Source of the DNA: Lachnospiraceae bacterium UBA7060
GTDB lineage: Bacteria > Bacillota > Clostridia > Lachnospirales > Lachnospiraceae
Direction: 5' to 3'
NCBI GenBank assembly: GCA_002493835.1
Contig: DLAA01000069.1
Location: 1-6,211, forward strand
DNA: 6,211 bases
The notes under the pieces were generated by a model. It made no database searches, was not told where the DNA came from, and worked only from the letters and a program-made list of their open reading frames with translations. A program made the translations under genes and the position numbers. The first letter of the stretch is position 1. Each line of letters opens with the position of its first letter. Below are positions 1-4,840 of the stretch, one piece after another.

Positions 1-66
1 CCAATATCGGTAGACTATGAAAATACACCCTCAGGGAGCTTTATTAAAGTTATCCTTTTTACCACC
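1..66 (+). repeat. Right-end remnant of a second IS110-type element
   Basis: This stretch matches 1982-2048, the DNA that follows the IS110 transposase stop codon further on. The match is roughly 90 percent by eye, with a few substitutions, a shifted CAGG stretch and one T missing from the T-run. It begins with CCAATATCGGTAGACT and ends in a T-run plus ACCACC. The matching body should therefore lie just left of the window, in the same orientation as the copy at 1168-1969. The boundary at 66 is where similarity stops being convincing. No inverted repeats are expected, since most IS110 elements lack them. Confidence 0.85.
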
Positions 67-190
67 GATACGGAAAAGAAATTTTTTGCTAATTTAGGCT
101 TGGCTTTTCATAGCTGGTCTCTTTCTTATCACAAAACTCCAACATAAGGCAAAACTACTAACTTTTTTATACGCCATGCGCTGCATATAG

Positions 191-215
191 AAAAACCCCC
201 GGGAATCCCCGAGGG
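191..215 (-). terminator. Rho-independent terminator
   Basis: Read on the minus strand this is an 8-bp GC-rich stem, CCCTCGGG pairing with CCCGGGGG through one G-U wobble. The loop is GATT and five T residues follow directly. It lies about 90 bases past the stop codon of the 91-residue gene at 304-579, with no other gene between, so it very probably ends that transcript. Confidence 0.85.
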
Positions 216-303
216 TCATTATACCATAAAGAAAGATATGATAACAATAAAACATTCTAGAAAAATCATAAGGTCAAATACTGCAATTACAAATATGCAC
301 AAC

Positions 304-579
304 TTAGGCAGTGGCAATCTGTACACTTTCAATCCCCTCCGCCAAATCTTTGGCAAGAGAAGTATCCGCCTCGTTGATATGTATGGTAAACACTTCTTTA
401 CTGCCGCCCATATTCCCCATGAAGCGTTCCCACAGGCTTCGCTCCGGCCATTCCACAAAAAAAGAAATATGGTTAGAAACAAAAAGCTTTTGTAACTTAT
501 CCTTACTTTCCATATTATACACTTTACAGAAAGATATCTCATGATTAAAAAACAATGAATTTAGATTAAGCGCCGCCAT
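304..579 (-). CDS. Small hypothetical protein, 91 aa (possibly DUF2007-like)
   Basis: Intact small gene of unknown function. I chose the ATG at 577-579 over one 15 codons upstream because GGAGGTGG lies 7 bases before it, whereas the upstream ATG has no ribosome site. The protein begins MAALNLNSLFF and has no signal peptide or membrane segment. Its core has a strand-helix rhythm: KDKLQKLFVSNHISFFVEW, then a variable WPERSLWERF stretch, then SKEVFTIHINEADTSLAKDL. This pattern of scanning over a short disordered insert to a second beta-alpha unit recalls small DUF2007-type proteins, but that is only a resemblance. It has its own promoter (644-673) and terminator (191-215), so it is probably monocistronic. 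It is one of the few undamaged genes here and lies between two IS110 copies. Confidence 0.75.
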   Translation of the reverse strand: MAALNLNSLFFNHEISFCKVYNMESKDKLQKLFVSNHISFFVEWPERSLWERFMGNMGGSKEVFTIHINEADTSLAKDLAEGIESVQIATA

Positions 580-583
580 ATCG

Positions 584-591
584 CCACCTCC
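584..591 (-). promoter_or_regulatory. Ribosome binding site that sets the start of the 91-aa gene
   Basis: Minus-strand GGAGGTGG ends 4 bases before the ATG at 577-579, with the GGAGG core 7 bases away. A longer frame starting at 624 would bury this site inside the coding sequence and has no site of its own, so the shorter product is preferred. Confidence 0.8.
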
Positions 592-643
592 AAGCCCCTC
601 ATTCTCTGATGCCGCGATCTGCATTATGTCAACTCACTTATAA

Positions 644-673
644 AGTATATACCGTATTCCCCGCATTTTGCAA
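644..673 (-). promoter_or_regulatory. Sigma-A type promoter of the 91-aa gene
   Basis: On the minus strand TTGCAA (668-673, four of six matches to TTGACA) and TATACT (644-649, five of six matches to TATAAT) are separated by 18 bases. The -10 lies about 65 bases before the chosen ATG. No other gene lies between. Spacing and sequence are good for a housekeeping promoter, though it is predicted by eye only. Confidence 0.6.
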
Positions 674-729
674 GATTATTTTACATTTTCCACAATATAA
701 CCAAAAATTTATGTAAATCTTGTGAATAA

Positions 730-1038
730 TCACATCTCTGTCCAGGGTTTATGCAGACATTCCAGCCAATATTCTTTCCTCAACTCATATTGCTCATTAA
801 TCCAGTCCGCCGCCTGCTCCACACCCTCCGCAGTCAAAGGAACCTCTGTCGTCATCTGTTTCTCCACAGGCGTGCGATTAATACCCAAAGGCTCCGGCCA
901 AATAATTACCTTGATCACATCCTCGTTTTCGCTCTTCACTTTTTTTAACAGATAACGCATTCCCTCCATGCTGCCTGAGTATTCTTCCTTTTTGATGTAA
1001 TTAAGAGGATGAAACAATTTCTTATCAATCATCTGCAT
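730..1038 (-). CDS. Conserved-looking hypothetical protein, 102 aa
   Basis: Intact minus-strand gene; I do not know its function, although the sequence style (KKLFHPLNY, EGMRYLLKK, VIIWPEPLG, a C-terminal Trp- and Glu-rich helix with WINEQYELRKEYW) looks like small cytoplasmic proteins I have seen in Lachnospiraceae. No signal peptide, membrane segment or metal motif is visible. The start is the ATG at 1036-1038 with a second ATG two codons on. Neither has a recognisable ribosome site, which is odd here because neighbours have strong ones. The IS110 left end begins shortly upstream, so the insertion may have cut away the native leader. No terminator follows the stop; transcription could run on into the 91-aa gene, which has its own promoter. 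Confidence 0.65.
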   Translation of the reverse strand: MQMIDKKLFHPLNYIKKEEYSGSMEGMRYLLKKVKSENEDVIKVIIWPEPLGINRTPVEKQMTTEVPLTAEGVEQAADWINEQYELRKEYWLECLHKPWTEM

Positions 1039-1167
1039 ACTTGTATGATATTTATAGAAGCAAAAACACCATAACTTCCTTTCTTTTTAACATCGTGGTT
1101 TAATACAACTCAGATACTGTGGACTTTTGATTTCATATCAGACTTTATGAAAGGGAGGTACAACCTT
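1039..1167 (+). other. IS110 left non-coding end, candidate bridge-RNA remnant, with ribosome site
   Basis: This is the 129-base gap before the IS110 transposase. It ends in AAGGGAGG (1151-1158), 9 bases before the ATG at 1168, a strong ribosome site for the transposase. In IS110-group elements the non-coding left end encodes the bridge RNA that guides the recombinase to target and donor DNA. Known examples are somewhat longer than this gap, and I could not fold a convincing two-loop structure by eye. Given the dead transposase, any RNA here is probably a relic. Confidence 0.35.
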
Positions 1168-1969
1168 ATGATTTACGTATGCATTAACATTGCCCAACTC
1201 AACCGTTTTGCATCAGCCATATCTTCTGATGGCAAAGAACTCATGAAGCCGTTCAATTTACAAATGACGTTGATGGCTTCCAATTGCTGCAGTCTCTTCT
1301 TAATTGAACTTTCTTAATTATTACGACAGCATCATCATCGGTCTTGATCCACGGCACACTACGGCGACAACCTTGTTAGATACCTTATTGCCTGTAACTA
1401 CAGCGTGTGTGTTGAATCCCATCAAAACCTCGGTCATGCGTAAAGATAACATCCGCAAGACCAAGACTGACAAAGTCAACACATTCATCATTGCCAAAAC
1501 ACTCATGATGCAGGATTCCTACAGGTTTATCTCTTTTTATGACTTTGACCTCATGGATCTCAAACAGCTTGGCCGTTTCCGTCAGAAGACCATTAAGCAG
1601 CGGACACGCTTAAAGATCCAGCTGACTTCCTATGTTGACCAGATCTTCCCGGAACTGCAGTATTTCTTCAAATCCGGCCTGCATCAGAAAACTGTCTATG
1701 CTTTTTTAAAAGAAGCTCCCTCGCCTCAGGGCATTGCCTCCATGCATATGACCCATCTTTCCAGCCTGCTTATGAAATCCTCCTACGGACACGCACTCAT
1801 CAACGCAGCACATAACGTTGTAAAGAATAATGCCACCTTCAAAACTTACTATGAAAAAAAGATGGCGGAAAGCTGGACGCATTACAATGCCCTCGGGCAA
1901 TATGCCGGCAAACTTGTCAGGGTCATCTGGGAGATACTCACTGACGGAGTCGAATTCGACCTCGATTAA
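1168..1969 (+). pseudogene. IS110-family transposase, multiply broken
   Basis: IS110 transposases are DEDD recombinases with a C-terminal serine domain. The reading starts at ATG 1168 (MIYVCINIAQ), loses one base near 1261, continues in the next frame as NDVDGFQLLQSLLN to a TGA at 1305-1307, and resumes in a third frame (DSIIIGL). Between about 1347 and 1410 the true sequence (STAHYGDNLVRYL) is one frame off, and a slip in GTGTGTGTT restores the frame before LNPIKTS. Three of the four DEDD positions are lost: the first Asp is Asn (INIAQ), the Glu after GL falls in the frameshift, and TDKVD reads TDKVN. Near 1789 the sequence jumps from SSYG to HALINAAHNVVKNN, which deletes roughly 120 codons including the serine domain. 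The C-terminus (CAGKLVRVIW-like, ending at TAA 1967-1969) is kept. It cannot be active. Confidence 0.9.
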
Positions 1970-1981
1970 GAGGTCTGTATA

Positions 1982-2048
1982 CCAATATCGGTAGACTTTG
2001 AAAATGCACCCTTCAGGAGCTTTATGAAAGTTACCCTTTTTTACCACC
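1982..2048 (+). repeat. IS110 right end, second copy of the 1-66 repeat
   Basis: It begins 12 bases after the transposase stop and repeats 1-66 at roughly 90 percent identity, through a T-run to ACCACC. Because it follows a recognisable transposase C-terminus, it identifies the otherwise anonymous sequence at the left edge of the window as an IS110 end. Confidence 0.85.
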
Positions 2049-2177
2049 ATTATAATGAATAAGAATACCATATGCAACCAAGAATTCTATGCGAGCAGCT
2101 TTGAAAGGTGAATTCCGTTATAGCCTGCCCAGAAAACGCAAATTTCTCGATTTAGAGTTTTCCGTAAAATCAGGGAG

Positions 2178-2230
2178 TTATCCACATTCACTGGCTCCAT
2201 TTCTACAACTACTTACTTTTTTGTGGATAA
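2178..2230. repeat. Inverted pair of DnaA-box-like sequences
   Basis: TTATCCACA occurs on the plus strand at 2178-2186 and on the minus strand at 2222-2230, with 35 bases between. Both are perfect matches to the bacterial DnaA box. Two such boxes alone do not make an origin, and no rep gene or iteron array is nearby, so this is recorded as sequence, not as a functional origin. Confidence 0.4.
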
Positions 2231-2279
2231 ATTTTTCATTTCCTCCTTGGCAGGCATCACTCCCTTTGCTATATTTATT

Positions 2280-2426
2280 TCAGTTGACTGGTGCGCAGTG
2301 CGTATCATTAAAAATTATATCTTCCCTTCCTGTTAGCTGCCATCCAAAGCTTTCTAACAGTTCGGAAGATATATTTTTTACTTTTTCTTTATCTATAGAT
2401 TCGCAAGAAATATTCTCCTGAAACAT
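2280..2426 (-). CDS. Possible 48-aa hypothetical frame or gene fragment
   Basis: A short minus-strand frame from ATG 2424-2426 to TGA 2280-2282. The product is acidic and mixed in composition, with a helix-like core (EKVKNISSELLESFGWQL) and a polar end (GREDIIFNDTHCAPVN). It looks more like real protein than the opposite-strand frame. No good ribosome site precedes the ATG: GGGGAG is about 21 bases away. The frame stays open upstream of the ATG towards 2490, so it may be a piece of a longer gene. Function unknown, and it could be chance. Confidence 0.3.
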   Translation of the reverse strand: MFQENISCESIDKEKVKNISSELLESFGWQLTGREDIIFNDTHCAPVN

Positions 2427-2550
2427 CAAAAAGTTACAGATTATTATCTCCCCAGATAAAAAGAAAGGAGTAAATAAAGCACAGATTCCTTTGCACTATA
2501 CCGGCTCCTTTTTTATCGGTATCATAGTGGAGTCACAGGAAAAAAGGAGG

Positions 2551-3095
2551 ATGCAAGCCCTGGAAAAGCTCATCCTCCCATTCACAACACATGCAGACGA
2601 AAAGACACCTGCCATGCAGAAAGCCTTTCAGAAAGCCATCCTCAAGTTCGGGATGCTCCGCCGGATATTCGTGGATAATGGCTGCAGCTACCGGAACAGC
2701 CAGCTGGACTGGATCTGCGCGAAGCTTGGGATCGTGAAGATCCAGTCCAAACCGTACCATCCCCAGGGGAAGGCAAAATGCGAGAGGAGCCAAAGGACCG
2801 AAAAAGACCGTTGGATGAACTGTACAGGCTGGAACAGTTTTCACAGCCTGGAGGATGTCAACGACAGCTGCCATCGTTTACTGGACACGGAATACAGCAA
2901 CGCCACTCACTCCTCCATCGGCATGACGCCCGGGAAAGGTACCTTAAAGACTTTGACAGCCTTAAGTTTATGAAAAAATCTGTAGTGGAAGAAATCTTCC
3001 TGCACCGGGCGCTGATCATTGAGTGTGAACAGAAATGTGACACAGTGGGAACGCAGACCATCATGGATGCTGCTAATGAGATCGACCTGTTGTAG
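2551..3095 (+). pseudogene. DDE (rve-type) transposase, 5' truncated and frameshifted
   Basis: This is the C-terminal part of a transposase with a retroviral-integrase-like catalytic core, which cuts and joins DNA ends. Visible are the second Asp in FVDNGCSYRN and the Glu in KAKCERS, 36 residues apart, the classical D-35-E spacing. KPYHPQGKAKCER and KDRWMNCTGWNSF are typical of this core. The first catalytic Asp and the N-terminal DNA-binding domain are absent. The frame is open from about 2491, but I begin at ATG 2551, which sits directly after AAGGAGG. At about 2929-2934 (ACGCCCGGG) one base is missing: the frame reads GMTP, then the true sequence goes on one frame over as RERYLKDFDSLKF and VEEIFLHR to a TAG at 3093-3095. 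Past LHR the sequence drifts, and pieces such as SVNRNVT occur in yet another frame. The local GC content is higher than in its flanks. Confidence 0.8.
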
Positions 3096-3287
3096 GGGTA
3101 TGACAATAAACAAAAAAACGACAAAGCGGCAGGAGCCACAGAAAAGCATACGGGTGAAAGCATGTCAGGGATGTAATACAAGAAAACTGGATTCGATTTG
3201 ATTTGGGATAACAGAAAATGCGGTGTGGGAGGATCCTGTGCCGTTTATTTTAAATGGCGATAGGAATATGCAAAAAAGGGAAATTCT

Positions 3288-3550
3288 TTATCGCAAACGG
3301 TTCCGGCAGTCAGCAATGGCGCAGAGATAATAAACCGCGGTTGGTGGTGACGAAAAAGTGCAATCAATAGCTATTCTTGATTCAAATACTGGCTCTGTAT
3401 AAGCAGCAATATTCTTTTCCCATGCAATACTGAATATGTCTGAATCCAATATTACTGTCTATACTTATCATGATACATGATGTTTTTTCCCAACTCAATA
3501 CTTGTGCATTTCAATTCGTCCATTAGCATCACGATTTCAAATGTGTCCAT
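3288..3550 (-). pseudogene. Unrecognised small gene, frameshifted
   Basis: A minus-strand frame starts at ATG 3548-3550, with AAGGGGGAG 10 bases upstream, and reads MDTFEIVMLMDELKC then IELGKNIMYHDKYRQ before a TAA. About ten bases on, another minus frame is open for some 57 codons (VILDSDIFSIAWEKN, then AYTEPVFESRIAIDC) to TAA 3288-3290. Both halves have normal protein composition and neither has a rival on the other strand, so I join them as one gene broken by a frameshift near 3455. I do not recognise the family. It lies just downstream, on the same strand, of the DUF3990 remnant and its terminator. Confidence 0.4.
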
Positions 3551-3552
3551 AG

Positions 3553-3585
3553 AAAAAGAACTCCCCCTTAAGAGAAGTCCTTTTT
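3553..3585 (-). terminator. Rho-independent terminator downstream of the DUF3990 remnant
   Basis: On the minus strand 14 bases pair with 14 bases around a 5-base loop (TTAAG). Three G-U wobbles occur only in the minus-strand RNA; the plus-strand RNA would have mismatches there. The stem is flanked by AAAAAGG and TCTTTTT. It lies 38 bases after the DUF3990 stop. Its right-hand arm also contains the GGGGGAG that could serve as ribosome site for the frame starting at 3550. Confidence 0.7.
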
Positions 3586-3623
3586 TTACTTATTGCATAT
3601 TTTACTATAATATTCTATACTAT

Positions 3624-4036
3624 CTATTTTACACATACTGGCACGCGGAAATACTTAAAATATTGGTCAAATTCTCCATTTCTGAACTTAATCGCTTTCA
3701 CAACTTCTTCCGCCGATTTCTCTTTATGCCAATAAGATTCTATATTTGCCACCAGTTCATCCCCTGTGCCGTCTGCAATTCTATCATAAATTAAGTCATA
3801 GGCTATTTCCTTTTCTCCTTCATGCCTGTTTCGAGTTATGAAATCCAGCCATTCTTTATTATACTCATGCAATTCTTTGGCATTGCCTGTATCAAATTCG
3901 TATTCATACACATACGCAGTGCAGTTCTTATCATTGTTAGGCAGTTTTTATATTGCCCGCCTCATCGCCTGATCATAGTTTGATGTCAAGTAGAAATCTT
4001 TTCCAAAGTCTTTACAGTTATTAGCTTTTTTAGATC
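3624..4036 (-). pseudogene. DUF3990 protein, 5' truncated, with nonsense and frameshift
   Basis: DUF3990 proteins are small and thought by some to have an ADP-ribosyltransferase-like fold; the function is not settled. Reading down the minus strand: PDLKK near 4037-4022, a slip in the A6 run at 4026-4031, then CKDFGKDFYLTSNYDQAMRR (the family's KDFGKGFYxT block), a TAA at 3948-3950, and in the same frame KLPNNDKNCTAYVYEYEFDT, then NKEWLDFITRNR and YDLIYDRIADG, which correspond to the conserved EWLDF and YD-I blocks. The end (FDQYFKYFRVPVCVK, stop 3624-3626) departs from the usual C-terminus. The usual N-terminus (YHGS-like) is missing and replaced by a KAP-type fragment. An open frame of 95 codons beginning with an internal GTG is the remnant after the stop and not a separate gene. 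Confidence 0.75.
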
Positions 4037-4228
4037 AGGCTCGTCATAATAATCATGCTACCAACAGTTATAGCGAAACACAAAATATCTGTCAATACTC
4101 GTTTCCTCAGATTGAAGCACTTTTAATCTATATTCGATTTTCTCAATCACAAAGTTCTTACCAACTCCCTAACCTCCTTCGATGGCGAAATAATAACTTT
4201 GCTCTGTGTTTTCTTCAATTCCCGACAC
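4037..4228 (-). pseudogene. KAP-family P-loop NTPase, N-terminal fragment with two stops
   Basis: The minus-strand frame reads ENTEQSYYFAIEGG, TAG, GVGKNFVIEKIEYRLK, then DRYFVFRYNCW, TAG, HDYYDEP. FAIEGGxGVGKx is a Walker A loop in the position and context of KAP NTPases, and YNCWxxDYYxEP is the conserved block that follows. The first TAG (4169-4171) most simply replaces the TGG of GGWGVGK, the second (4058-4060) a CAG. The usual Ser or Thr after the Walker Lys is Asn. Only about 64 residues remain: the N-terminus gives way to a terminator at 4229 and the sequence breaks at DEP, straight into DUF3990. An ATG at 4244-4246 lies in frame but within the terminator, so I do not use it. KAP proteins are often membrane-linked and some act in phage exclusion; nothing here could work. 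Confidence 0.65.
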
Positions 4229-4264
4229 AAAAAGAACCTCTTCCATATGGAAAGAGTCCTTTTT
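4229..4264 (-). terminator. Rho-independent terminator, 16-bp stem
   Basis: Arms 4229-4244 and 4249-4264 pair around ATAT. In the minus-strand RNA all positions pair except one C-A, using G-U wobbles that the plus-strand RNA cannot form, so it acts on the minus strand. It is flanked by AAAAAGG and TTCTTTTT and begins 6 bases after the TAA at 4271-4273. That spacing is the main support for a real gene end there. Confidence 0.75.
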
Positions 4265-4270
4265 TGTCTT

Positions 4271-4483
4271 TTACTGCACGATATGTACAATACTGCCATC
4301 CGCACCTGTTGTCTTGATCGTATAACCAAGTTCTATCGCATCTCCAATGTATCTGCGACAACGGATGGAAGCATACGGCGGCCTATAAGTACAATGGTTA
4401 CAGCGGCACCAGTTTTGCCAGGGTTAGATAACGATACCATTTTGATGTACGGTATCAACATCTAGCCCTTGCTTTGTCTTAGA
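4271..4483 (-). pseudogene. Unrecognised gene remnant, C-terminal part
   Basis: A minus-strand frame open from 4483 to TAA 4271-4273 except for one internal TAA at about 4424. It reads TKQGLDVDTVHQNGIVI, stop, then YIGDAIELGYTIKTTG and ADGSIVHIVQ before the final TAA. The last 30 residues look like real protein, and the terminator starts 6 bases later. The part between about 4330 and 4420 is Cys- and Arg-rich in this frame, while a neighbouring frame reads GKTGAAVTIVLIG and SVVADTLEMR, so a frameshift near 4330 is likely. I do not recognise the family. It lies downstream of the recombinase fragment on the same strand. Confidence 0.35.
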
Positions 4484-4495
4484 CTACAATACTGT

Positions 4496-4618
4496 CTACG
4501 TCTGTACCGATTTGACGGAAATTTTTTCTTCCTTATATCCGGAAGTCATAAACACAAACTGTTCTTCAGAAAGTTTTCCCAACCCGGATAAACCGGAAAA
4601 GTTTATTTTATATATCTC
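4496..4618 (-). pseudogene. Large serine recombinase fragment, 40 codons
   Basis: The minus-strand frame reads EIYKINFSGLSGLGKLSEEQ then FVFMTSGYKEEKISVKSVQT and stops at TAG 4496-4498. LYxxxxSGxLSEExFxxMxxxYxxE is the start of the coiled-coil region that follows the zinc-ribbon in large serine recombinases, the enzymes that integrate and excise clostridial conjugative elements and prophages. The catalytic and zinc-ribbon parts and the rest of the coiled coil are absent. The fragment breaks off at 4618, exactly where the inverted repeat that opens the plus-strand element at 4617 begins. This is consistent with that element having landed in the recombinase gene. Confidence 0.6.
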
Positions 4619-4649
4619 CCCCTTATGTTAACCTAAAGAAAAAGGGGGA
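4617..4649 (+). promoter_or_regulatory. Hairpin covering the ribosome site of the 4658 gene
   Basis: TCCCCCTT (4617-4624) is perfectly complementary to AAGGGGGA (4642-4649), with a 17-base loop containing GTTAAC. The right arm is the ribosome binding site of the ATG at 4658, 8 bases further on. If formed in RNA the stem would hide the site. It may instead simply be the end of the inserted element. Confidence 0.55.
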
Positions 4650-4657
4650 TTTTCATC

Positions 4658-4840
4658 ATGTTACTTACAGATAAATACGCCGATAAGATTTATGGTATCA
4701 TTACCTGTTATGACCGCATGATCATTCAAGAATATATCCCAAATTGGAGCCATGCGGAAGCCATGACCACCTATATGAAGTTCAATGATATCCGTATTTT
4801 TGATTATCCCAGTTTCTCCCAACTCCTTACAGAAGTTCAT
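4658..4840 (+). pseudogene. N-terminal fragment of an unclassified mobile-element-type protein
   Basis: The frame starts at ATG 4658 behind AAAGGGGGA and reads MLLTDKYADKIYGIITCYDR, then IPNWSHAEAMTTYMKF and IRIFDYPSFSQLLTE. I recall proteins of a few hundred residues with this start (DKY-D-I-G, CYDR, RIFDYP) that occur in several copies per genome and may belong to insertion elements; their function is unknown to me. Only about 60 residues match. After LLTE (near 4836) the frame runs 14 residues through unrelated DNA to a TGA at 4880-4882. That DNA is the minus-strand leucine-rich-repeat remnant, so the element has lost its 3' part in a deletion. Confidence 0.5.

Larger units (their letters stand above)
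1039..2048 (+). mobile_element. Defective IS110-family insertion sequence
   Basis: The element comprises a non-coding left end (roughly 1039-1167), a broken transposase (1168-1969) and a right end (1970-2048) that repeats the DNA at 1-66. The right boundary is supported by that repeat. The left boundary is not defined by the sequence and could be anywhere between about 1039 and 1100. IS110 elements lack the usual inverted repeats and often make no target duplication, and none was seen. The word CTTTATGAAAG occurs once in each end (1143-1153 and 2020-2030). Confidence 0.75.
2049..2490. other. AT-rich spacer, mostly non-coding
   Basis: Between the IS110 right end and the DDE transposase fragment I see no recognised gene. 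The plus-strand 110-codon frame at 2089-2421 is rich in Phe, Ser and Leu with no motif, and looks like the back of minus-strand material. On the minus strand there is a possible 48-residue frame (2280-2426). A second short frame starts at 2255-2257 after AAAGGGAG, reads MPAKEEMKNLSTKK, stops at 2213-2215, then continues in frame as VEMEPVNVDNSLILRK before another stop. These could be the tail of a gene cut by the IS110 insertion. An inverted pair of DnaA-box words lies at 2178-2230. Confidence 0.5.

Noticed and set aside
238..544. Plus-strand frames of 85 and 77 codons
   Set aside because: They lie opposite the 91-aa gene, which has its own promoter, ribosome site and terminator; neither has a ribosome site.
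1039..1167. Riboswitch upstream of the IS110 transposase
   Set aside because: No known riboswitch core was seen; the position fits the IS110 left end.
2089..2421. Plus-strand 110-codon frame
   Set aside because: Composition is Phe/Ser/Leu-heavy with no motif or ribosome site. The minus strand is more protein-like.
2533..2874. Minus-strand 113-codon frame
   Set aside because: It is opposite the clear DDE transposase fragment and has no recognisable features.
4147..4264. ATG at 4244-4246 as the true start of the KAP gene
   Set aside because: It lies in the loop of a minus-strand terminator that fits the stop at 4271 well, so it is more likely a chance ATG.
4147..4329. Minus-strand 60-codon frame
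   Set aside because: It is a wrong-frame reading of the KAP fragment and spans the terminator at 4229-4264.
4199..4465. Plus-strand 88-codon frame
   Set aside because: It runs through a minus-strand terminator and is opposite the minus-strand remnants at 4229-4483.
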